Shown here: positions 49,310 through 57,847 of the stretch, in pieces | Numbering within the stretch: position 1 is the first letter of the stretch | How the letters are laid out: each line of letters begins with the position of its first letter | Assembly: GCA_016710135.1 (NCBI GenBank) | Contig: JADJLM010000001.1 | Span: 806,001-870,000, forward strand | DNA: 64,000 bases | Direction of reading: 5' to 3' | Source of the DNA: Nitrosomonas sp. | GTDB lineage: Bacteria > Pseudomonadota > Gammaproteobacteria > Burkholderiales > Nitrosomonadaceae | Translations under genes and position numbers: made by a program | Notes under the pieces: generated by a model | What the model saw: the letters and a program-made list of their open reading frames with translations, nothing else | What the model was told of the DNA's origin: nothing | The model's database searches: none

Positions 49310-50834
49310 TAGTCGACCCTGAAAAACTGCATCAATTGTTATTATGGATCAGCAGTTTCAAAAAGCGGCGTGTTAATAAAGACAAAATCGAGCAATTTGA
49401 TCTTTTTCCATCAAAGAATTTGCGAAGCCTGCAGTTTTCGCCACGGGAAGAAAAACCAAAAATGGCCAATAGCCATTGTTTTAGATTCCAGGCGGTAGCA
49501 GCCATTAGCAGATTGATGTGATCACCGATGGCGCCTTTCAGGTAATTTCTGGCCATTCGATAATCCGATTTCAGGTGGCTGATAATGGGTTCAATCGCCG
49601 CGCGCCTTCTGCATTGTTTCCGCTTCTTGTCTCTTTGGTAGCGTGTGTCTCGTTTTAATGCTCTTCCAGGTAGAACGATTTGCGTTCCATTGACTTCACG
49701 TTTGCCACGGTAGCCACGGTCGCATACAGCTTGCTTGGCCGCTTTCCCGCGCGAAGTCTCAACATGATGCAATATCTCTGGTAATGTGTGGCTGTCATGC
49801 AAGTTTTGTTCGTGACTGACAACCCCAACAATCAGGTTACCTTTCGCTGTGCTGGCTATCGATGCCTTGCTGCCGTATTCATATTGTTTGTGGTCTTTTC
49901 CCTTGCCGATACAGTACACTTGCGGTTCGTGCAGGGAATAGATTTTGTGCGTGTCTTTGATTTTCTGTTTCAGTACGCGCTCATACAGTAGAAAATCCTT
50001 TTGGTAGTGCTCGAATAGGCAGCATTGTGGCAATTTTCTCCTGAGCTCCCGCATCAAAACACCTGCAATGGTTCTGAGTCGCTTCAACGCGCGTTTCGCC
50101 TTTGCTCTTTTCTTCACATGCCGGTAGTGCCGAATATCCAAGCGCAGTGATTTCACTTGCCTAATGAAAGTGCTCCCGCTGTGAAATACCATGGGATTTG
50201 GCAATCTTGTTGAGGCGATTGATAATCTTGATCGCTAGTTTGCTGTCAGTCGGGTATGTGATGTTCTTCTCTTGCACTGTCGTGTCAACATGAACCACAT
50301 CTTCCAGTGCCGATTCCCCATGCAAACCAACACTCATCTGAAAAATCCGCTCCATGCCCGGCACACCTAGGCGCTTACGAAAATGCACCAGTTCCGTGCT
50401 ATGACACGGCAATTTCTGCTGGAACTCTTTATGCCGCAAAAGCCTGGTAGTAAGGATTGCGCTTCCACTGCAATACTACTGATTCGTCACTCAAATTCTC
50501 TAACTGCTTCAAGATCAATAACCCAACCAGCAACCGGATCGGCTTACTCGGCGCGCCTGTCGATTTCGTGTAGTGAATCGAAAATGCTTCGTCAAATTCT
50601 GCCACGGTATCGCGTCTGCAAGCTGCAACAATGGATCATTGACATCCAACTGCATCAGCAAATCTGTTCCAAACAAATTCGGTTGATGAATCGTACTGCT
50701 ATGTCTTAGCATTTTTAATCACCATTTCGACCAGAAATAGGATGCTATTTTAACATTCCTGGTCGTTATGCTCATCAAAAGAAAGATCTTTGCTGCATAG
50801 AATCAAGTGCTTGTGGATATTTCAGGATCGACTA
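49310..50834 (-). mobile_element. Complete IS5/IS1182-like insertion sequence
   Basis: A 1525-bp element with terminal repeats TAGTCGACCCTGAAAAA (left) and TAGTCGATCCTGAAATA (right, read inward). It has a transposase on the minus strand. Its left 200 bp are repeated in inverse orientation at 48669-48869. Confidence 0.8.
49332..50712 (-). pseudogene. IS5/IS1182-like transposase, frameshifted
   Basis: An N-terminal DUF772-type domain (QPNLFGTDLLMQLD, ADAIPWQ, then GAPSKPIRLLVGLLILKQL in another frame) is followed by a DDE core with VVHVDTTVQEKNITYPTDSKLA, AVCDRGYRGKREVNG and RRAAIEPIISHLK. The reading frame changes near 50600, 50440 and 50200. It is inactive as written; the assignment to a family is from motif memory. 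Confidence 0.72.
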
Positions 50835-50893
50835 ACTACCTTTATTTAGTTGGTTATTGTGCTGGCAGAGGGGCACAGGAGTCTTTAATATGG

Positions 50894-51655
50894 TTATCGA
50901 CCTAAATAAAGAAGCGCTTCATGCATTGGCGTACTGGATATAGTAATTAGGCCAGCGAATGGCGCATTCATTTCCAAAATAAGAAGAGTGGCGCCTGCAA
51001 TCGATATGGCACACGCTAGTAATGCTGCAATTGTTATTGCATTGCGCGGAGCAAATAGGCCAAATGTAGTAAAGATTAATGACAACCATGTGCCTAGTAC
51101 GATTATTAACTCTATTGGAATTGAATCCTCTCGTTGCAAATGTATGAGAGTTCTAGTCATGTTAATCTCGCTATTCATTTCTATCGCACGTGCTTGCAGC
51201 CCTTGTTGCACAGAACTAACCGACGTTAATGCAAAGAGCTTGGAGTTGATGTTTTCTTCCTGGGCAATTGCATGCAAGTTGTCTATAGCATTTTTTGCTG
51301 TAGCGTCATTCGAAAATAGCAGTTCAATTCTTCTGGCATAACTGGATTTGATTAATGCTCGAATATTATCAGTTTGTGGGCCATATTCACTTAGAATTCG
51401 ATCAAGCATGATTACTCTGGCTGTGTTTTGAGTAAGCTCGTCATCGAACCGGGTGAAATTATCTTTGGCAGAAGAGACTAGTAAGCCAAGAACAATGGCT
51501 GAAATAGTGGCGATTACAGCAGTTGATCGGCCAACAATATCTTTGGTTTCTGTGGTTAAGAGCTGTTCTGGTAAAATCTTTTGCAACCATAGGCCCAAAA
51601 GAATGCCGCCAAACACGAAAGCTAACATAAATAACGTGATAATAAATGGACTCAT
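50894..51655 (-). CDS. DUF4239 (bestrophin-like domain) membrane protein
   Basis: A 253-residue protein with two N-terminal and two C-terminal hydrophobic segments (about 4-24, 44-62, 178-200 and 207-227). The soluble central region contains FDDELTQNTARVIMLDRILSEYGP, typical of DUF4239. Function is unknown. It lies 125 bp downstream of chrB on the same strand, within the IS-rich accessory region. Confidence 0.8.
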   Translation of the reverse strand: MSPFIITLFMLAFVFGGILLGLWLQKILPEQLLTTETKDIVGRSTAVIATISAIVLGLLVSSAKDNFTRFDDELTQNTARVIMLDRILSEYGPQTDNIRALIKSSYARRIELLFSNDATAKNAIDNLHAIAQEENINSKLFALTSVSSVQQGLQARAIEMNSEINMTRTLIHLQREDSIPIELIIVLGTWLSLIFTTFGLFAPRNAITIAALLACAISIAGATLLILEMNAPFAGLITISSTPMHEALLYLGR

Positions 51656-51780
51656 TTTATTTCAAGCACCGCATATCAGTGTTTACAGAATATCTAATTT
51701 CTTAATCTTGTTAAACTTTATTCATAAATCAACAATTACTGACGATGTTGCACTAGATTTTTAGATACGGTCAAAGACTT

Positions 51781-52227
51781 TTAATAGTTCCAGCTATGCC
51801 GTTCTCCTCGAACATGGCAGCACCAAGCATAAAGCGCATCATACATTACCATTCCGTGTGCAAGCATTTCATGGTCATCTTTAAAGTTATGTGATAAACC
51901 TAACGATATTGCCAATAAACCTGCACACTGTGGAGCTAAATCAAGGTCATCAGTATCTGCACCGCGTACTATCGCAGCTAAATCTTGGAGCGCTGGACTG
52001 GTCAAATTATACTTTTTGAGAAACGCATCAAAGCTAGATTCATTACCGACATGAGATAATTCTACGCCTGGGATATCGAATGGAATAGCGCGGGTTGACT
52101 TGGCTTCGATTACTACACGGTCAGCAAGTACAAATAAAAACTCAGGCTCTTTATCGATAAAACGAGCAATTAACCAAGGGCAGGCAATACGGTCAATTTT
52201 GGGGCTTTCACGCGTGATCCATTTCAT
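51781..52227 (-). CDS. chrB: Chromate resistance protein, ChrB C-terminal domain type
   Basis: A 148-residue protein consisting of the ChrB C-terminal domain only. WITRESPKIDRIACPWLIARFID and DPFDIPGVELSHVG-like IPFDIPGVELSHVGNESSFD are characteristic, and GMVMYDALYAWC closes the protein. In full ChrB this domain follows a regulatory N-terminal part; stand-alone forms accompany chromate transporters. It lies 16 bp downstream of the chrA fragment in the same direction. Confidence 0.88.
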   Translation of the reverse strand: MKWITRESPKIDRIACPWLIARFIDKEPEFLFVLADRVVIEAKSTRAIPFDIPGVELSHVGNESSFDAFLKKYNLTSPALQDLAAIVRGADTDDLDLAPQCAGLLAISLGLSHNFKDDHEMLAHGMVMYDALYAWCCHVRGERHSWNY

Positions 52228-52243
52228 AGTTCTTTTCCTTATC

Positions 52244-52819
52244 TTATATAAGATTTTTTAGAATTAGCCCGATAATTGCGCAGACTGTAATAACTTCAAT
52301 CACATTACGTTTGAATCGGAATAAAGCAGTTGCTGCTATCAGGGTGATCAAGGCTGATATCCAATCGAGAGCACCAGAAAAACCTTGCGGCCACATTACG
52401 TAATAGCTAAAGAACAAAGCCAAGTTGAGAATAACACCTACAACTGCAGCCGTTATAGCGGTTAGTGGCGCGGTAAATTTTATATTCCCGTGTGTCGACT
52501 CAACCAAAGGACCACCAGCGAGGATGAATATAAAAGACGGCAAAAATGTAAACCATACAACTAAAACCGCAGCCATTGCCCCAGCTATAAATAGCATATC
52601 AGACCCAAATAACGCTTTCGTATAGCCCCCAATGAATGCTACAAATGCAACCACCATGATGAGTGGGCCTGGTGTTGCTTCACCAAGTGCCAATCCATCA
52701 ATCATTTGCGTAGGTGTTAGCCATTCATAATACTCAACTGCACCTTGATAAACATAAGGTAATACCGCATAAGCTCCGCCAAAAGTCATCAATGCAGCTT
52801 TAGTAAAGAACCAACTCAT
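52244..52819 (-). pseudogene. chrA: Chromate transporter ChrA, C-terminal half only
   Basis: A 191-residue remainder of a two-domain chromate transporter. MTFGGAYAVLPYVYQGAVEYY, then GLALGEATPGPLIMVVAFVAFIGGY and several membrane segments correspond to the second CHR domain of long-chain ChrA (about 400 residues). The first domain is gone because the gene is cut at the end of IS481 copy B, whose terminal repeat starts one base beyond the first visible ATG. Short single-domain ChrA proteins exist, but those work in pairs and no partner is present. Confidence 0.8.
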
Positions 52820-52820
52820 C

Positions 52821-54023
52821 TGTACTAGCTCAGATCAGATCGTACAGTTACCGAATTGATTGGATGTCTGTCAGATTAGATTTGGTTCAGATTTTTGCTG
52901 TTCCAAATCGTTTTCCCACTGAGTAAAGTCTCCATAGGAGTTTTTCCATTGCAGATTTTTCCCTGATGAGTTCTTTCATTATTATAATAATCGATCCAGC
53001 TGTCTAGGTCCTTTTGCAGTGACTCCAAATCGTGATACAGCTTCTTGCGGAAAGTCACTTGATAGAATTCCTGTAAGATGGTTTTATGGAATCGCTCACA
53101 GATACCGTTGGTCTGAGGTGACATGGCTTTTGTTTTGGTATGGTCGATATCATTGATTGCCAGGTATAGCTGGTAATCATGCTGTTCAACCCGCCCGCAA
53201 TACTCCGTACCCCCTGTCCGTTAATATTCGCAACATGGGCAAACCCTGTGTCGCATAGAATGGCAGCACCTTGTCATTTAGGATATCGGCTGCAGTAATT
53301 GATGTTTTAGCCGTATAGAGCTTGCAATGCACTACCTTGGAGTAAGTATCAATAAAAGTTTGCTGATAAATACGACCAACACCTTTTAGATTTCCCACAT
53401 AGAAGGTGTCCTGTGCGCCCAAATAACCAGGGTGCATCGTTTCTATTTCACCGCTGGCAATATCATCCTGTTTCTTTTTCTCCAATGCTGCGATTTGTGC
53501 ATCATTCAAAATGATGCCTTCACTGGCGATCTTGGTTTCCAGTGCAGCAAGGCGATCTTTGAAGTTTGCTAGCTGGTGGCGTAACCAGATCGAGCGCACA
53601 CCACTACCTGATACATAAATACCGCTTTTGCGTAATTCGTTGCTGGTTCGATGCTGGCCATGTGCCGGATACTCTACTGCATAGGCTACCACCGCCCGCT
53701 CAGTGGCTTCATCCACCCGATTCTTAAAGTTAGCAACACGACGATCCTGATTGATCAATGCTTCCAGACCGTTTGTCTCAACTAATTCCTGATAGCGATA
53801 AAATGTATCTCTCGAAACTCCCATTATCTTGCAGGCTTTTGAGATATTCTGAAGTTCTTCAGCAAGATTGAGCAACCCTGCTTTATGTTTAATGATTGGA
53901 TTGTTAGTATGCAACATGAGCGTTACCTCCATTTATGTTTGATTTTAAATTTCAACACCCATATCAAACTCGGTAACGCTCCCGATTTCAAGCCCTTTGT
54001 ACGATTAGATCTGAACTAATACA
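52821..54023 (-). mobile_element. IS481-family insertion sequence, copy B
   Basis: A 1203-bp element in inverted orientation to copy A, with ends TGTACTAGCTCAGATC and CTGAACTAATACA. It truncates chrA on its left. It is 14 bp longer than copy A, explained by an 11-bp gap in A plus differences of one and two bases. Confidence 0.87.
52876..53917 (-). pseudogene. IS481-family transposase, copy B (frameshifted)
   Basis: It has the intact N-terminal region that copy A lacks (GQHRTSNELRKSGIYV) and the catalytic segments TFIDTYSKVVHCK and NGICERFHKTILQE. One extra G near 53212 (five against four in copy A) breaks the frame just after RILTDRG, and two extra bases near 52935 alter the C-terminus. Copies A and B therefore carry different lesions. 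Confidence 0.83.
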
Positions 54024-54052
54024 TCTCAATGCCTGTTTGAGTCACACCCAGA

Positions 54053-54364
54053 TTAAACTGAAAATAGTTTAGAGGCATATTGTTTTTTGATCTGGCGATC
54101 AATAGAAGGATCAATATTACTTTTCAGTTTTACTTGTTCAGCTTGCGCAAGCTGCCTGGCTTGTTTCAATCCTACGATAGGGTAAACACCTAATGAGAGG
54201 GATTTTTCTTTGTCGTGAATTTTATAACGTAATCGCCAATATTTACGACCATCTTCATATATCCAAAGATAAAGCCCTTGGCCATCATGTAATTTACGTA
54301 TTTTAGTACCTTCAGCTGTTGCATTCTTGCAAGCTAAGTCTGTCAGTAATTCTTTCAAAGCCAT
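54053..54364 (-). pseudogene. Tyrosine integrase, N-terminal stub (P4-like)
   Basis: A 103-residue remainder with the DUF4102 arm-binding domain: KIRKLHDGQGLYLWIYEDGRKYW (in part GQGLYLWI), KSLSLGVYPIVGLKQAR and a Lys-rich end. The catalytic domain, normally another 300 residues, is missing. It lies 165 bp from the 3' end of tRNA-Ser in the same orientation, the usual layout of an integrase next to its tRNA attachment site. It marks a decayed genomic island. Confidence 0.83.
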
Positions 54365-54529
54365 AATGTGGTAACTTTTGGTGTGGTAAAAATAGCTACC
54401 ACACTTTTTACCACATTTTTTTATCGGCCTCTAGCGGATTATTCTGGATTAATACGGAATTGAAATTCATGAATAACTGCTTAAACACTATGTTAATTGG
54501 ACTGTTATAGATTTGTATGGAAATATAAT

Positions 54530-54621
54530 TGGCGGAGAAGGCGGGATTCGAACCCGCGGTACGTTTTAAAGCGTACACACGCTTTCCAGGCGTGCACCTT
54601 AAGCCGCTCGGTCACTTCTCC
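54530..54621 (-). tRNA. tRNA-Ser (GGA), with encoded CCA
   Basis: A 92-nt class II tRNA on the minus strand. It begins GGAGAAG, has anticodon stem CACGC/GCGTG with loop CTGGAAA (anticodon GGA), a long variable arm, T-arm GGGTTCGAATCCC and terminal GCCA. It is a likely attachment site for the neighbouring integrase. Confidence 0.96.
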
Positions 54622-54681
54622 AGATTGTTTTTATCGATGCGCTAAAATAAATCTTCGATCGTTGTCCAAAAGTAGTTTGCG

Positions 54682-56160
54682 CTACTCTATTTTACTATCA
54701 AGCCCTTTTTCAGCAATTTCTGCTGCCCGTAGCAATGCTTTCGCTTTATTTTGTGTTTCTACCCACTCATTATGCGGCACTGAATCAGCAACAATACCAG
54801 CACCGGCTTGTATATATAATTTACCATTCTGAATAACACCCGTGCGAATGGCTATAGCAAGATCCATATCACCATTGAATCCGAGGTAACCTACGGCTCC
54901 TGCATAGATACCACGCTTGGAGATTTCAAGTTCATCGATGATTTCCATCGCCCTAATTTTAGGTGCGCCGCTAACAGTGCCAGCGGGAAAGGTTGCACGC
55001 AATACATCAATCGCAGTTAAATTTGGCTTGAGTTGCCCTTCGACATTGGAAACGATATGCATTACATGGGAGTATCGTTCAATAGTCATATTTTCGGTTA
55101 TCTTTACGGTGCCCGTTTGAGCAACTCGACCAATGTCATTGCGCCCCAAATCCATCAACATGACGTGTTCTGCACGTTCTTTGGGGTCAGCTAATAGTTC
55201 GGTTGCGAACGTTTGATCTTCCTGGAAATGTTTACCCCGCGGGCGGGTTCCAGCAATAGGGCGGACTGTATCTACATTTTTCTCAAGTCTGACTAAGATT
55301 TCAGGTGAGGCGCCTACAATATGAAAATCTCCTAAATGGTAGTAAAACATATAAGGAGATGGGTTTAAGCTGCGTAATGCCCGGTACAAGGCAAGCGGGG
55401 AAGCTGCGTAAGGTAAGCTAGTGCGCTGTGAAAGCACTACTTGCATGATATCCCCATCGACAATATATTGCTTTGCCCGTTCGATGGCTTGAATAAACGC
55501 TGATTCTGAAAATTCACTGGTTGCAGTACCGGGTGAGTGAGGTGATTCGAAAGGAACTGTAATCGGCTGCCGGAGCTGTTGTAACAGCACTTTTATTCGC
55601 TCTTTACCTGTTTGATAAGCGCGATCGGTATTAGGATTGATGAAAACAATAAGATAAATTTTTCCAGCGAGATTATCAATGACGACGAGTTCTTCCGATA
55701 AGAGCAGCAGGATATCAGGCGTATTGAGTGTATCTGGTTTTGCGCAATGACTAAGCTTGGGTTCGATATAGCGTATCGTATCGTAGCCAAAGTAACCTAC
55801 CAATCCCCCGTAGAATCGAGGTAAATCAAAGTCATCATTTGGTGCAATTTTATAATTTGCTAAATAGGACTCAATAAAACCCAAAACATTAGTTACCTGA
55901 TGAATTTCTTTTTCGGTACCATTAATAACGTTGATTTGCTGGTTAAAAACTTCTAAACGCGTTCTAGCTGGTAAGCCTACCACGGAGTATCGACCAAATC
56001 GTTCACCCCCTAACACCGATTCAAGCAAATACGAGAAAGGTTGATTAGCTAATTTGAGGTAGATCGAAAGTGGCGTGTCTAAATCAGCGAAGGTTTCGAG
56101 CACGAAAGGAATGTAGTTATAACCTTGTGCTGCTAGCTCATTAAATTTATCTTCATTCAT
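54682..56160 (-). CDS. trpE: Anthranilate synthase component I
   Basis: Chorismate-using large subunit, 492 residues, first step of tryptophan synthesis. Features: GGLVGYFGYDTIRYIEPKL (in part GGLVGYFGYD), RPIAGTRPRGK, LMDLGRNDIGRVAQTG, TFPAGTVSGAPKIRAMEI and QAGAGIVADS. The LLESVLGGERFGRYS-type motif at the N-terminus is the feedback-inhibition region. It lies 89 bp downstream of gph. I looked for a Trp-rich leader there and saw none. Confidence 0.96.
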   Translation of the reverse strand: MNEDKFNELAAQGYNYIPFVLETFADLDTPLSIYLKLANQPFSYLLESVLGGERFGRYSVVGLPARTRLEVFNQQINVINGTEKEIHQVTNVLGFIESYLANYKIAPNDDFDLPRFYGGLVGYFGYDTIRYIEPKLSHCAKPDTLNTPDILLLLSEELVVIDNLAGKIYLIVFINPNTDRAYQTGKERIKVLLQQLRQPITVPFESPHSPGTATSEFSESAFIQAIERAKQYIVDGDIMQVVLSQRTSLPYAASPLALYRALRSLNPSPYMFYYHLGDFHIVGASPEILVRLEKNVDTVRPIAGTRPRGKHFQEDQTFATELLADPKERAEHVMLMDLGRNDIGRVAQTGTVKITENMTIERYSHVMHIVSNVEGQLKPNLTAIDVLRATFPAGTVSGAPKIRAMEIIDELEISKRGIYAGAVGYLGFNGDMDLAIAIRTGVIQNGKLYIQAGAGIVADSVPHNEWVETQNKAKALLRAAEIAEKGLDSKIE

Positions 56161-56249
56161 GATTTATACAGATTAGCAGAATAGTAATAGTTAAATCGTG
56201 TTGAGGAGTTGAGTGTTATCAAGGAAATTGACAGTGAGTGGCTGCGGTG

Positions 56250-56974
56250 TTACGCGCTTTCAATGATTTCTGCTGCGGCAATAATCGATGGCACGATTGC
56301 ATCGCAATCGAGCGCCTTCACGTCTTGTCCCTCATTATAACCGTAAGGTACACAAAAAATTGCACAACCTGCTGCACGTGCTGCGGTGGCATCATTTAAC
56401 GAATCACCGATCAGTAATAATTGATGGCGTTCAATCTGAAAAAATTGGCACGCATGTAATAAAGGCAGTGGATCAGGTTTTTCTTCGATAAGCTATCGCC
56501 CGATAAGATCAGTTCAAAATAATCGAATAAGTGAGTTGGTTGTAATAAGGGTAGGGTAAATGCTTCAGCTTTATTGGTGATACAAGCCAAACGAAACTCC
56601 TTTTGCCGCAGTGCTTTTAAGCCATCGACAATCCCTGGATAGGGGCGAGTATGTTTACTGAGATTTTCTCGATAATGATATTCATAAATGGGTAACGCCT
56701 TCTCGAATAAGGCTAAATCAGGTTCAACGTCTAAGTGATTGGTTAATGAACGTTTGACAAGTTTATGTATCCCTTTCCCAATAAAAGATTGGATGGTTGC
56801 AAACGGTAATTCCGGTTTTCCTAATTCGACCAACATAAGATTGGCTGCTGTCGCCAGATCCATGGCAGTATCCAGCAAGGTACCATCGAGATCGATGACG
56901 ACAGCTTTAATGGCAAGTGGGTGAGGCAGTTCTTTTTTTAGATAAATCTGTTGATGGGGAGCAGCGTGTGTCAT
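56250..56974 (-). CDS. gph: Phosphoglycolate phosphatase (one apparent frameshift)
   Basis: HAD-family phosphatase that removes 2-phosphoglycolate. The nucleophile motif VIDLDGTLLDTA lies near residue 26, CITNKAEAFTLPLL provides motif II and III regions, and after the break LLIGDSLNDATAARAAGC provides motif IV. The frame changes near 56487; one added base joins GDSLS to EEKPDPLPLL and gives 241 residues. The order trpE-gph-rpe is common in Beta- and Gammaproteobacteria. Confidence 0.9.
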
Positions 56975-57033
56975 AGGAAATTGTTATTTTTATGATTGAA
57001 TACGATCAACAGTAAATCTTTTGAACTGATCAC

Positions 57034-57720
57034 TTATGCTTTTACTTTTGCCAATTCACTGCGCATGGCAGCGAGTACCGTATCATAACGATGCGGGTCA
57101 CTATCCTTTCCAGCCCCATAAATTGCAGAACCTGCAACAAAAGTGTCAGCACCTGCACGAGCAATTTCAGCAATATTATCTACTTTTACCCCGCCATCGA
57201 TTTCCAGCAAGATATCTTTTTTACCACTGGTATCGATTCGTTTACGGACAGCTTGGAGTTTATTAAGCGCTTCCGGAATAAATTTTTGACCACCAAACCC
57301 GGGGTTAACTGACATGATTAAAATCAAATCTAGTTTATCCAAAATATGATCGAGGTAACTTAATGGGGTAGCGGGATTGAAAACTAGCCCTGCTTTGCAA
57401 CCTTGTTCTTTAATTAAACCAATCGTACGATCGATATGATTAGAAGCTTCTGGATGAAATGAAATGATATTTGCGCCAGCTTTTGCGAAATCAGGAACAA
57501 TGCGATCAACGGGCTCTACCATTAAATGAACATCAATCATTGCTTTAGTAAGCGGGCGAATTGCTTCACACACCAGTGGGCCGATTGTTAAATTCGGTAC
57601 GTAGTGATTATCCATTACATCAAAATGAATAATATCTGCACCGGAATCTAATACATTGGTGATTTCTTCACCAAGCTTTGCAAAATTTGCAGACAGAATA
57701 CTGGGAGCAATTCGAAACAT
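57034..57720 (-). CDS. rpe: Ribulose-phosphate 3-epimerase
   Basis: TIM-barrel epimerase of 228 residues, needed for the Calvin and pentose phosphate cycles. IAPSILSANFAKLGEEI, HFDVMDNHYVPNLTIG, the metal-binding MIDVHLMVEP and MSVNPGFGGQKFIP are all present. It is 59 bp upstream of gph on the same strand and divergent from comEC. Confidence 0.97.
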   Translation of the reverse strand: MFRIAPSILSANFAKLGEEITNVLDSGADIIHFDVMDNHYVPNLTIGPLVCEAIRPLTKAMIDVHLMVEPVDRIVPDFAKAGANIISFHPEASNHIDRTIGLIKEQGCKAGLVFNPATPLSYLDHILDKLDLILIMSVNPGFGGQKFIPEALNKLQAVRKRIDTSGKKDILLEIDGGVKVDNIAEIARAGADTFVAGSAIYGAGKDSDPHRYDTVLAAMRSELAKVKA

Positions 57721-57847
57721 AGCTAGCCTCTTATTATTAAATTGTGCATTTTAACCGTAAATTGTTATTTCGCGTTAATGTCAGTCGTGTGAATTTTGAA
57801 ATTTCTTTTATTTTTACTTGCAAACGCAGTATTTAACGTTCGCTTCA

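Noticed and set aside
56161..56249. trp leader/attenuator upstream of trpE
   Set aside because: No Trp-codon-rich short frame or terminator/antiterminator pair was seen between gph and trpE.
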